Source: Candidatus Enterococcus huntleyi
GTDB taxonomy: Bacteria > Bacillota > Bacilli > Lactobacillales > Enterococcaceae
DNA length: 59,003 nucleotides
NCBI RefSeq assembly: GCF_009933175.1
Contig: NZ_MAEJ01000014.1
Coordinates: 1 to 59,003, forward strand
Direction: 5' to 3'
Position numbers and translations under genes: made by a program. Positions 11,959-20,078 of the stretch are shown here, piece by piece (positions within the stretch are counted from its first letter, which is position 1; each line of letters opens with the position of its first letter). Under the pieces are notes generated by a model. The model ran no database searches. It was not told where the DNA came from and worked only from the letters and a program-made list of their open reading frames with translations.

Positions 11959-11998
11959 AAACACTCAATCTGATGATATTCAGTTTGAGTGTTTTTTT
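11959..11998 (+). terminator. Rho-independent terminator
   Basis: AAACACTCAA and CTGA pair with TCAG and TTGAGTGTTT, followed by TTTT. It closes the rsmD-coaD-protease operon. Confidence 0.88.
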
Positions 11999-12050
11999 AA
12001 TGATTTGAAGAAATAATGTTTATTAATTTAGCAAACGTTAATCAGAGTTG

Positions 12051-12078
12051 TTGACAATTTCGATAAACACATTATAAT
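12051..12078 (+). promoter_or_regulatory. Strong sigma-A type promoter
   Basis: TTGACA (12051-12056), a 16-base spacer, TATAAT (12073-12078). It lies 18 bases before the DUF2087 gene, so the leader is very short. Confidence 0.8.
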
Positions 12079-12095
12079 GAATACGAGGTGAAGAA

Positions 12096-12824
12096 ATGGA
12101 TCTTTTGCAGATAGGATTAAATGAATTAGGTCAAGGCTATCAGATAAGCCCCAATCTAATAGCTTGCAATTATTGTCAGACAGAATACCCTTATGAAAAA
12201 CAACCTAACGAGGCGATTGCTCGTATGAAGGAACATTTAGTGACTGTTCATAAGGGAAGCCAACAAGCCTTAGTGGCATTAGATAGTAAGTATAATACAC
12301 TAACTACTAAGCAGAAAGAACTTTTATTACACTTTGGTTCCGGAGAAAAGGATCAAGAAATTGCTGAGAAATTTGAAGTGAGCCCTTCAACGATCCGACA
12401 CCAAAAGTTTACCTTTCGGGAAAAAGCCAAACAAGCCAAGGTCTATTTAGCCCAATTCGAGGCAATTTTTTCAGAAAAATCCCTACCAGAGGATAATTTG
12501 TTGCCAGTACCAGATGCAGCTGGCATTGTCGACGATCGCTTTTTGCTAACAGAAACAGAGTATGCTGAAATTGTTCGTAAATATTTTGAATTTTCAACTG
12601 GAGCTCTGGTTTTGACTGTCTTCCCTAAAGGGCAAAAAAATATTATTGGTATTCTTAATCGAATAGTAGAAGAATTTACAATGCATACCCATTATTCAGG
12701 AAAAGAAGTTGACGAACAATTAAAAGCAATCTATTTTGATTACTTATTAATTAAACGATATTTAATAGACTATGGATTTTTCACAAGAACACCAGATGGC
12801 GCGGATTATTACCGACTAGATTAA
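12096..12824 (+). CDS. DUF2087 transcriptional regulator with HTH and N-terminal Cys/His cluster
   Basis: A 242-residue protein with three parts. Residues about 20-55 carry CNYC and two His in KEHLVTVH, which looks like a C2H2-type zinc site. Residues about 65-110 are a LuxR-like helix-turn-helix (LTTKQKELLLHFGSGEKDQEIAEKFEVSPSTIRHQ split by the turn). Residues about 160-240 are a DUF2087 domain (KNIIGILNRIVEEF, YLIDYGFFTRTPDG). It probably regulates transcription; the ligand and targets are unknown. It has its own promoter and is 12 bases from the GIY-YIG-like gene. Confidence 0.82.
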   Translation: MDLLQIGLNELGQGYQISPNLIACNYCQTEYPYEKQPNEAIARMKEHLVTVHKGSQQALVALDSKYNTLTTKQKELLLHFGSGEKDQEIAEKFEVSPSTIRHQKFTFREKAKQAKVYLAQFEAIFSEKSLPEDNLLPVPDAAGIVDDRFLLTETEYAEIVRKYFEFSTGALVLTVFPKGQKNIIGILNRIVEEFTMHTHYSGKEVDEQLKAIYFDYLLIKRYLIDYGFFTRTPDGADYYRLD

Positions 12825-12836
12825 GGAGAATGCAAG

Positions 12837-13196
12837 ATGAATCAAGAACGAAAAAAACAACTATTGGAAGAATACAAAACAATGCCAACCTATTACGGGA
12901 TTATCCAAATAAAAAATGAAAAGAATGGAAAAATATTCATTGAAGCTGTGCCAAATATCAAAAATCGCTGGCATTTTTACAAATTAAATTTAGACAATAA
13001 TTTTTATCGAAACACACCGTTGCAAGAAGACTGGCTCAATTATAAAGAGGAAAATTTCTCCTATGAAGTCTTGTGGGAAAAGAAAACAGATGAGGTCAAA
13101 AATATGAAAGAGGAATTAAAAAAGATCAAAAAAGAATGGTTAGAAAAGCTACAGCCTTATGGTGAAAAAGGTTATAATCAACCAATCAAGGAGTAA
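12837..13196 (+). CDS. GIY-YIG nuclease-like small protein
   Basis: A 119-residue protein resembling small GIY-YIG family proteins: the beta-hairpin YYGIIQIKNEKNGKIFIEAV, then an Asn-Arg-Trp helix start (NIKNRW), then LQEDWLNY and ENFSYEVLWE. The GIY strand reads YGI and the YIG strand reads FIE, so the active site may be altered. A lysine-rich C-terminal helix follows. A GGAG site precedes the ATG. Pairing with the DUF2087 gene suggests a joint role, but I cannot say which. Confidence 0.68.
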   Translation: MNQERKKQLLEEYKTMPTYYGIIQIKNEKNGKIFIEAVPNIKNRWHFYKLNLDNNFYRNTPLQEDWLNYKEENFSYEVLWEKKTDEVKNMKEELKKIKKEWLEKLQPYGEKGYNQPIKE

Positions 13197-13283
13197 AATA
13201 ATTGGTTGCATAGTAGTACGCTTATGTTGGAAGAAACTAGAATAACAGGGAGTATTGCGCATGATAAAGAGCAATTAATCAAA

Positions 13284-13366
13284 GAAAGACGATCATTTCT
13301 GTAGAACATCAAAAGGTAACCATTTTAGGCTAACTTTTGACAGTCACAACAGTCTGATCGTCTTTT
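13284..13366. terminator. Bidirectional terminator with a nested hairpin
   Basis: AAGACGATCA (13286-13295) pairs with TGATCGTCTT (13355-13364), followed by TTTT on the plus strand and preceded by A-rich sequence for the minus strand. Inside, AAAAGGTAACC pairs imperfectly with GGCTAACTTTT. It separates the converging GIY-YIG-like gene and the PH-domain gene. Confidence 0.7.
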
Positions 13367-13370
13367 TTAT

Positions 13371-14183
13371 TTATATGATGGTGACTGAGTGGAGTAGGAG
13401 CCGAGCAAAATGTTGACTACTTTCAAAAATCGGAGCACTTGCAAAACTCAAGAGCGGCAATATCCAGCCGATGATAAGTAGGAGCAATCCAGCTAAAATT
13501 AAGACTGCGATAAAAAGTTTCAACTGTAAATTGATGTTGCTAAATAGATAGTCAAAAGTCGAGGAACGTTGAACTTTATCTGTGATTAGAATTTTTTGAA
13601 GTGGTTCAATCGTTTTAATCTTTTCCATCAATAACTGATAGTCTTTTTCATCGAGTGTTTCTGTAAAAATATTCGTTCCAGATTGGAAATCAAAGGTATA
13701 CCAATGAATTTTCACGCGCTTGGGAGCAAAGCGTTTTTCCCAATCAAAATAGCTCACCGTGTGTTGTTTGATACGAATGGATTCAATCGCTTCATAGGGA
13801 TAGCTATAATAGGTTTGATCCTCTAAAAATTCAACAATTGTCATGAAAATCATTCGTTTGTCGGTAAAAATCATTAAGCGATTTCCCCGAACATCATTGA
13901 ATGTTTTTACATAATTGCGCGCTTCTTCTGTTCGTGCATAGGCCATCCCCATGAAGCCAACATTTCCTATAGAAGAATTTGGTCCTGGAGAGAAGGGGAG
14001 ATAGCCTTTAATTTCTTCCTCCTCTTCAAGTAAAGGGGTTATTTTTTCTAAAAACTCTTGTATGAAAATGTAAAATTTTACTTGATTAAACAATTGCTTT
14101 TTCGATTGGTCGGATAAATCGTCTGCTGTATTTGTTAGTTGGTCATCTAAGTGGTAAAAAATATCTTTGAAAGTTGAATTCAT
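13371..14183 (-). CDS. PH-like domain, C-terminally membrane-anchored protein; possible sigma-factor partner
   Basis: A 270-residue protein. The first 85 residues are acidic and helical; about 95-200 look like a bacterial PH-type domain (GNRLMIFTDKRMIFMT and following strands). A single hydrophobic segment lies at about 221-245 (LFIAVLILAGLLLLIIGWIL). No catalytic motif is seen. It overlaps the sigma-factor gene by four bases (ATGA), so they are co-translated. That arrangement suggests an anti-sigma or sensor role, but it has no recognisable anti-sigma domain; this is inference. The stop lies in the shared terminator. Confidence 0.65.
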   Translation of the reverse strand: MNSTFKDIFYHLDDQLTNTADDLSDQSKKQLFNQVKFYIFIQEFLEKITPLLEEEEEIKGYLPFSPGPNSSIGNVGFMGMAYARTEEARNYVKTFNDVRGNRLMIFTDKRMIFMTIVEFLEDQTYYSYPYEAIESIRIKQHTVSYFDWEKRFAPKRVKIHWYTFDFQSGTNIFTETLDEKDYQLLMEKIKTIEPLQKILITDKVQRSSTFDYLFSNINLQLKLFIAVLILAGLLLLIIGWILPLLSFASAPIFESSQHFARLLLHSVTII

Positions 14184-14710
14184 GTGTTTTCTCCTCCTAT
14201 CGTCTGTTTAATCTTTTTCCTACCGCGAGAAAGCCGAGCATAAATCGTCTCTTTGGTGAGATGAAATTCTTGCGCAATTTCCTCAGGAGATTCTTGATAA
14301 TAATAATATTTCAGAAAAATAAGCTGATCCTCTGGGTTTAATGACGAAACTAAATCTAGAAAGTGTTCTTTTTCGAACGGATTAAAAGTCTTAGCTTGCT
14401 CAGGTAAACGTTCCACTGGTTGTATTCGAGAAGTACGCACAATTTCTCTTTTTTTATCGATGCTACAATGTTTAGTAATCGTTAAAAGCCAAGTTTTTAA
14501 CGAACTCTTAGTGGGATCGAAGCGTTGCGCATTTGTCCATATTTTATAGAACACTTCATTTTCAACATCTTTTAAATGATTTCGTTCGATGGACTGATTC
14601 AAGATTGCTCGAATCGTCGTAATAATCGAATAGCCATAGACATCGATTAAATTCTCTAATCCTGAATACTCTTTTTGTTGAAGCAAACTAATTATTTCTT
14701 CATCAGACAT
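14180..14710 (-). CDS. RNA polymerase sigma-70 family factor, ECF type
   Basis: A 176-residue sigma factor with region 2 (about 20-90, including VENEVFYKIWTNAQRFDP and the DNA-melting segment LKTWLLTITKHCSIDKKRE) and region 4 (about 115-170, LNPEDQLIFLKYYYYQ and a helix-turn-helix LTKETIYARLSRGRKKI). Regions 1 and 3 are absent, as in ECF factors. It is the first gene of a two-gene operon with the PH-domain membrane protein and is divergent from comEA. A GGCGGTGAG site precedes the ATG. Confidence 0.88.
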   Translation of the reverse strand: MSDEEIISLLQQKEYSGLENLIDVYGYSIITTIRAILNQSIERNHLKDVENEVFYKIWTNAQRFDPTKSSLKTWLLTITKHCSIDKKREIVRTSRIQPVERLPEQAKTFNPFEKEHFLDLVSSLNPEDQLIFLKYYYYQESPEEIAQEFHLTKETIYARLSRGRKKIKQTIGGENT

Positions 14711-14809
14711 CTTCTCACCGCCCTTTTTATTAATTATACGATGGAAAACAAATTATTCTGACAGAAAAACAAAAGTTTTGCGTAGTTTATTTTAGAGGAG
14801 TAAAAAAAC

Positions 14810-15469
14810 ATGAAAAAACGACTTGTCGAAAATTATCGTTTACTGGTTATTTCAATTATTATAGTGCTAATCATTGGAGGAGGAGTGTACCATCTACTAA
14901 CGCAAAATTTACAAGATAAAACTGAGGATCCATTTAGTCAAGAAAGCTTCCAATCGAGTCCCACGGCTGAAGAAACAATACAGGAGGCTGAGAAAACGTC
15001 AGAGACATCAATGGGGCCTTCCTATGTCAATATTAAGGGAGCGGTACAGATGCCTGGCGTCTATCAAATTACTGAGGGGGATCGATTACAAGATGTCGTA
15101 GGGCAGGCGGGTGGCTATACAAAAGAAGCGGATGATCGACAAATTAATTTATCGGCTAAAGTAACCGATCAACAGTTAATTTATATTCCCAAAAAAGGCG
15201 AACAAGTTGCACAAGAAACCAGTGACTCTGCGACAGCTAGCGGAAAAACAGCAGAGGATAGAACGAAGGATACAGGAGAAAAAGTCAATCTAAATACAGC
15301 AGATCGGACTCAATTACAGACGCTTACTGGAATTGGCGAGAAGAAAGCGGATGAAATTATTAGCTATCGTGAAGAAAATGGCCATTTTAAAACAATTAAT
15401 GAATTAACAAAAGTTTCAGGAATTGGTGAAAAGACAGTTGAAAAATTAGCAAACTCGATTACAATATAA
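14810..15469 (+). CDS. comEA: Competence protein ComEA, DNA receptor
   Basis: A 219-residue membrane-anchored DNA-binding protein for DNA uptake. Residues about 10-30 are the membrane anchor, followed by a Ser/Thr/Glu-rich spacer, an SLBB domain (about 75-130, VNIKGAVQMPGVYQI) and two helix-hairpin-helix motifs at the C terminus (LTGIGEKKADEIISYR and VSGIGEKTVEKLA). A GAGGAG site precedes the ATG. First gene of the comEA-comEB-comEC operon. Confidence 0.94.
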   Translation: MKKRLVENYRLLVISIIIVLIIGGGVYHLLTQNLQDKTEDPFSQESFQSSPTAEETIQEAEKTSETSMGPSYVNIKGAVQMPGVYQITEGDRLQDVVGQAGGYTKEADDRQINLSAKVTDQQLIYIPKKGEQVAQETSDSATASGKTAEDRTKDTGEKVNLNTADRTQLQTLTGIGEKKADEIISYREENGHFKTINELTKVSGIGEKTVEKLANSITI

Positions 15470-15501
15470 GAAACGTTTAAAAAAGGAGAATAAGGAGAAT
15501 T

Positions 15502-15984
15502 ATGATGGACAGAATCCCTTGGAATCAATATTTTATGGCACAAGCTGTACTACTATCTTTGAGAAGCACGTGTACGAGATTAGAGGTGGGTGCCACCTTA
15601 GTAAGAGATAAACGGATTATAGCTGGTGGCTATAATGGCTCAGTATCGGGCGATGTTCATTGTATCGATGAAGATTGTTATGTAGTGGATGGTCATTGTT
15701 TGCGCACGATTCATGCTGAGATGAATGCGTTATTGCAATGCGCAAAATTTGGCATTCCAACAGATGGCTCTGAAATTTATGTTACCCATTTTCCTTGTCT
15801 TGCTTGTACAAAGGCCATTTTACAAGCAGGGGTTAAAACGATTCATTATCTTCATGATTATCATAATAATGAGTATGCGATAAGTCTGATCAAGCAGGTG
15901 GGGGCTAACGTCCATCAAGTGAAGTTAGATGAAAAATATTTTTCTAAACTCCAATTAGGTGAGGCTCTGACTGAAAATCTTTAG
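15502..15984 (+). CDS. comEB: ComE operon protein 2, dCMP deaminase family
   Basis: A 160-residue zinc-dependent deoxycytidylate deaminase, dCMP to dUMP. The zinc and catalytic motifs are HAEMNALLQ and PCLACTKAI. Additional cysteines in the insert (CIDEDCYVVDGHC) are typical of dCMP deaminases. Two adjacent ATG codons follow an AAGGAG site; either may be used. It is the standard middle gene of the comE operon, and its 3' end overlaps the probable true start of comEC. Confidence 0.93.
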   Translation: MMDRIPWNQYFMAQAVLLSLRSTCTRLEVGATLVRDKRIIAGGYNGSVSGDVHCIDEDCYVVDGHCLRTIHAEMNALLQCAKFGIPTDGSEIYVTHFPCLACTKAILQAGVKTIHYLHDYHNNEYAISLIKQVGANVHQVKLDEKYFSKLQLGEALTENL

Positions 15985-16057
15985 AGCGTATGGGCTGTCT
16001 GTCCGAAATCGTTGGATTTTTCCGGCAGGTGTTGCCAGTTTCTCAGGTATCTTTGTC

Positions 16058-18268
16058 TTGACGACAAGTATCAATATTCGCCTATTTAGTGGACTAATTA
16101 TCTTTATTTTAAGCTGCAAAAAAGACTCAAAACTTGTTCTGCTTTGTCTTTTTTGCGGCTTTTTCTCATTTCTCATCGCCGGTCAAAGAATCGCTCAACA
16201 GCCGAAGCTCAGATTCGGGGAGCAAGAGCTACTAATTAAATTATTGCCAGATACATTGAAAATCAGCGGAGATCTTGTGAGCTTTGAGGCCAGTAGCCAA
16301 GGGAGTCGAGTTAAAGTGAGTTATTTTCTCGAATCCGTTGAAGAGAAGGAGACTTGGCTCGACCACGGGAAAGATTATACTGGCTTACTGGTCTCCGGTG
16401 AGCTGACTGAAGGAGAACCGCAGAGAAACTTAAATGGCTTTGACGAGCGTCGTTTCCAGCAGATTACAGGGCTTTCAGGAAAGCTCCAAATCACTACTTA
16501 TAAGCGACAAACGATTAAAAGAACGTTCAATGACTGGTTCCGCTATTTCAGAGCGACTGGCATTCAACAAGCAGCTGGTGGTTTATCAAAAAAAGTGGCA
16601 AGTTACGTTAATGCACTACTATTTAATTATAAAAATGAGCAATTTCAAGAAATACAAACCATTTTTTCTACGAGTGGCTTACTTCACTTATTTAGTTTAT
16701 CAGGAATGCATGTTCAAGTGTACCTAGGCTGTCTCTATTTTCTCCTTAGAAGAGGTGGCTTAGTCCCTAATCAAAGCTTTAGTCTACTAATGATAGCCAG
16801 TTTTTTTCTATTAATTCTTTCTGGTTTTGGCTTAAGTGTTTTGCGAGCAATTACAACATTTATGCTAAAATTTTTTATGAAAAAACAACAAATCAGACTT
16901 TCAAATTTGGACTATTGGAGTTTGACTTGTTTATTCCTATTAATTCTTCAGCCGTATCTATTTTTTCAAACAGCGGGTCAGTTGACAATGGGCGTTACTT
17001 TTATTATGACAATAATGGAAGATTTTCCCGCCAAGTGGATATCCGCCAAAAAACTTATTTCCTCTATGGGTATTGGTTTCTTAAGTCTGCCTATCGTTCT
17101 AGGCACTTTTTATGAAATTCCACTTCTTTCTGGGGTGCTTACTTATTTTATAAGTCCAATCTTCAAATGGTACTTACTACCCAGTGTAGTATTAGCTTTT
17201 TGTGCTAGTTTTGTTCCCAAATGGTTCACGATACCATTGCTATTATTTGAGCACAGTCTGACGTTGCTTGAAACAGGCATTAAATTTGTCGGAAACGAGA
17301 CCATCCGTAGTGGGAAATTACAATTATGGCAGATTATTCCATTGATACTTGTGGGTCTCTTTTCATGGCAGTTCTTCTGCCAAAAGAATTGGCGACCGTT
17401 CATTTTATGCTTTTTTATTTTTCTAACGCCGTTTTTTGCAAAATATCTGAACCCTCAAGGGATGATTGCTTTTGTAGATGTTGGACAAGGGGATAGTATT
17501 TATTTTCAATCCCCTTTTCATGAAGAAATTATTTTATTAGATACCGGGGGAAAGTTAGGTTTTAAAAAAGAAGCTTGGCAAGAACGGCCGCAAAAAAGTT
17601 CTTCAGAATATAATGTGATTCCCTTCTTAAAAAGCCAAGGAGTATCAACGATTGATAAATTAATTTTAACCCATGGCGATGAAGATCACATGGGGGAATG
17701 GCTAGTGATTGCTCAAAAATTTAAAATTAAAGAGTTGGTTATTCCAATTGGCATTCAAATAAAACCTAAAATAAAACGTGGAGTGGAATTATTCAAAAAA
17801 GCTGGGACAAAAATTACAGAACTGAAAATGGGTCAGAAAATTGAAGGGGATTTTGATTTCTCAGTGTTATCACCAGCTGTTGCGACAGATGGTGGGAATG
17901 AAAATTCACTTGTCTTAGGCCTACAATTAAATCATCACCGCTTTTTGTTCACAGGTGATCTAGGAAAAACAGGGGAGCAGGAGCTATTGTCGAATTATCC
18001 TACGCTCAAAATTGATGTGTTAAAAGTCGGTCATCACGGAAGTAAGAATTCTTCGAGTGAAGCGTTTATTCAACAAATTCAACCGAAAATTGGTGTCATT
18101 TCTTGCGGTAAGGATAATCGATTTGGCCATCCAAATCAAGAGGTCTTGACACGCTTAGCCACACAATCAACGACTATTTTTCGAACGGATCTACAAGGAA
18201 TGATTTATTATCAATGGTGGACGGGAGTGAAGCGAGAAGAATTTCGTCACTTAATCAATGAGGACTAG
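16058..18268 (+). CDS. comEC: Competence protein ComEC/Rec2, DNA channel
   Basis: A polytopic membrane channel for single-stranded DNA uptake. The middle is the Competence domain (SGLLHLFSLSGMHV), and the C terminus is a metallo-beta-lactamase-like domain (DVGQGDSIYF, LTHGDEDHMGEW, VGHHGSKNSSSEAF), which may process the entering strand. The start given is a TTG inside the first membrane segment and has no good ribosome site. The same frame stays open back to 15971, where a CTG codon follows AGGTGAGG at a fitting distance and would give 765 residues; the true start is probably there, overlapping comEB. No ATG, GTG or TTG lies between. Confidence 0.9.
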   Translation: MTTSINIRLFSGLIIFILSCKKDSKLVLLCLFCGFFSFLIAGQRIAQQPKLRFGEQELLIKLLPDTLKISGDLVSFEASSQGSRVKVSYFLESVEEKETWLDHGKDYTGLLVSGELTEGEPQRNLNGFDERRFQQITGLSGKLQITTYKRQTIKRTFNDWFRYFRATGIQQAAGGLSKKVASYVNALLFNYKNEQFQEIQTIFSTSGLLHLFSLSGMHVQVYLGCLYFLLRRGGLVPNQSFSLLMIASFFLLILSGFGLSVLRAITTFMLKFFMKKQQIRLSNLDYWSLTCLFLLILQPYLFFQTAGQLTMGVTFIMTIMEDFPAKWISAKKLISSMGIGFLSLPIVLGTFYEIPLLSGVLTYFISPIFKWYLLPSVVLAFCASFVPKWFTIPLLLFEHSLTLLETGIKFVGNETIRSGKLQLWQIIPLILVGLFSWQFFCQKNWRPFILCFFIFLTPFFAKYLNPQGMIAFVDVGQGDSIYFQSPFHEEIILLDTGGKLGFKKEAWQERPQKSSSEYNVIPFLKSQGVSTIDKLILTHGDEDHMGEWLVIAQKFKIKELVIPIGIQIKPKIKRGVELFKKAGTKITELKMGQKIEGDFDFSVLSPAVATDGGNENSLVLGLQLNHHRFLFTGDLGKTGEQELLSNYPTLKIDVLKVGHHGSKNSSSEAFIQQIQPKIGVISCGKDNRFGHPNQEVLTRLATQSTTIFRTDLQGMIYYQWWTGVKREEFRHLINED

Positions 18269-18317
18269 ATTTTCTCAACTGCACATGATAGGATTATGGA
18301 GAAAGTGAGGTAGCACA

Positions 18318-19349
18318 ATGGATGTACAAACAGCTATACAAACCCTCAGACAGCAAGAGTTCAAGCCAGTTTATCTGGTCTTAGGAACAGAAGACTTTCT
18401 GCAGAGACAAGTTCGACAAGAATTTTTAAATAAATTCAAAGTTGAAGCAGATGATGATTTAAACTTTATGAATTTTGATATGGCAACAAGCTCGTTAGAA
18501 GAAGTAGTTGGCGAAGCTGAAACAGTGCCTTTTTTTGGTGATTATCGTTTGATTTTTGTTGAAACGCCGTATTTTTTGACAGGAGAAAAAAAAGCCAATT
18601 CAATCGAACAAAATACTGACTTATTAATCGAATATTTGAAAAATCCTGTTGAATCAACGGTACTTGTTTTTTTCGCTAATTATGAAAAGCTAGATGAACG
18701 AAAAAAAGTAACTAAGCAGTTGAAAAAAGTGGCTACATTGATTGAAGCAAAACCTTTATCAGAGCAAGCTGCTAGAAGATATATCCAACAACAAGTAGAG
18801 CTAGCGGGTGTTAAGATAGAAAAAGATGCATTTGATTTATTTTTACGTTTAACAGATATTGATCTTTCGAAAATGATGCGCGAATTAGAGAAGTTATTAC
18901 TGTTTTTTGATGGCGAGAAAGTGGTCACTGTACAAACTGTCAACGCCTTGGTCCCTAAGAGTCTGGAACATAATATATTCGATATGACCAATTATGTTTT
19001 AAAGGGGCAAGCGGATGCAGCTCTCCGATTGTACGACGATCTCCATTTGCAAGGGGAAGAAACTATCAAGATTAACGCCATATTATTAAGCCAACTGCGC
19101 TTATTATTACAAGCGAAGCTCTTAATGAAGATTGGGTACCAACAAGCAAATATCGCCGAGACATTAAACATTCACTCTTATCGTGTAAAATTAGCCATGC
19201 AACAGGTTCGATCATTTGATTTAAGGACGATGGTTACGTTGTTTGATGAGTTAGTAGAGATGGATTATCAAATTAAGAGCGGAAAAATGGATAAAGAGTT
19301 GTTATTCCAATTATTTGTCCTTAAGACAGCGAGTCACTTGAACCGCTAG
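18318..19349 (+). CDS. holA: DNA polymerase III subunit delta
   Basis: A 343-residue clamp-loader subunit that opens the beta sliding clamp. N-terminal AAA+-like fold with PVYLVLGTEDFLQRQ, middle LSEQAARRYIQQQ, and the C-terminal collar region (DLRTMVTLFDELVEMDYQIKSGKMD). Length is normal. Its place after comEC is the usual one in Firmicutes. A GTGAGG site precedes the ATG. Confidence 0.94.
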   Translation: MDVQTAIQTLRQQEFKPVYLVLGTEDFLQRQVRQEFLNKFKVEADDDLNFMNFDMATSSLEEVVGEAETVPFFGDYRLIFVETPYFLTGEKKANSIEQNTDLLIEYLKNPVESTVLVFFANYEKLDERKKVTKQLKKVATLIEAKPLSEQAARRYIQQQVELAGVKIEKDAFDLFLRLTDIDLSKMMRELEKLLLFFDGEKVVTVQTVNALVPKSLEHNIFDMTNYVLKGQADAALRLYDDLHLQGEETIKINAILLSQLRLLLQAKLLMKIGYQQANIAETLNIHSYRVKLAMQQVRSFDLRTMVTLFDELVEMDYQIKSGKMDKELLFQLFVLKTASHLNR

Positions 19350-19404
19350 TCCTCAGTCGTGACGTAAGATAAGATCTCACCAAATTTAAAGGAAATCAAT
19401 GTGT

Positions 19405-19447
19405 AAAGGCCGATAAATCAGTCATGTTTTATTCGGTCTTTTTTTAT
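19405..19447 (+). terminator. Terminator after holA
   Basis: AAAGGCCGATAAA pairs imperfectly with TTTATTCGGTCTTT, followed by a run of seven T. Confidence 0.75.
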
Positions 19448-19524
19448 TTGAGCAAAATTAACTCCAAATAGCTACAAATCTGAGAATATAGCGGGGAACA
19501 AGGACGAGTAGCTAAAAAAAGGGT

Positions 19525-19552
19525 ATAAAAAAATCGGCTAACAATAGCCGAC
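19525..19552 (-). terminator. Terminator of rpsT
   Basis: On the minus strand TCGGCTA pairs with TAGCCGA around a short TTGT loop, followed by seven T. It lies just after the rpsT stop. Confidence 0.88.
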
Positions 19553-19559
19553 TCCTTTA

Positions 19560-19814
19560 TTATTTAGCGATTTTTTTGCTTAAACGAGATTTGTCGCGAT
19601 TAGCTTTGTTTTTATGGATTAATCCTTTTGACTCAGCCATATCGATTGCTTTAGAAGCTTCTTTATATAACGCATCTACGTTTTCAGCACCAGCAGCAAC
19701 TGCTTCTTCAAATTTTTTGATAGCAGTACGCATAGAGCTTGATTGAGATGAATTTTTAGCATTTGCAGTTTCGTTAGTACGAACGCGTTTGATTGCAGAT
19801 TCAATATTTGGCAT
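19560..19814 (-). CDS. rpsT: 30S ribosomal protein S20
   Basis: An 84-residue basic helical protein that binds 16S rRNA early in 30S assembly. [15 protein letters not shown] and the C-terminal [16 protein letters not shown] are characteristic. A perfect GGAGGTGA site precedes the ATG. It is a single-gene transcript with its own strong promoter and terminator. Confidence 0.97.
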   Translation of the reverse strand: MPNIESAIKRVRTNETANAKNSSQSSSMRTAIKKFEEAVAAGAENVDALYKEASKAIDMAESKGLIHKNKANRDKSRLSKKIAK

Positions 19815-19874
19815 TTATTTCACCTCCGATAGCTTAAGTTCTTATGTACCTGGGCACATAATTCAACAGTAATT

Positions 19875-19903
19875 ATTATACCTAAAGCACGCGGTGTTTG
19901 CAA
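19875..19903 (-). promoter_or_regulatory. rpsT promoter
   Basis: On the minus strand TTGCAA (19903-19898), exactly 17 bases, then TATAAT (19880-19875). The transcript would have a leader of roughly 55 bases. Confidence 0.78.
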
Positions 19904-19993
19904 TAAAAGATGACAAGTTTTTTTCCTTAACACGAATTAATTTGAATTAAGGGGGATTTAGTCGTGAAAAGTTAGAAATTAACGGATAAAATT

Positions 19994-20002
19994 TGCTAGA
20001 AT
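19994..20002 (+). promoter_or_regulatory. Possible extended -10 promoter for the phosphate transporter
   Basis: TGC followed by TAGAAT (19997-20002), about 77 bases before the gene. The -35 region is weak and no clear Pho box is seen. Confidence 0.4.
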
Positions 20003-20078
20003 GAGAGTGAAACAGAATTCATAAATTTGAAATTATGTTATGATGAAATGGAAAAAATAGATTGGAGGGAGTTTTTTT

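Noticed and set aside
13224-13304. 27-codon ORF between the GIY-YIG-like and PH-domain genes
   Set aside because: No ribosome site at a fitting distance, no homology, and it enters the bidirectional terminator.
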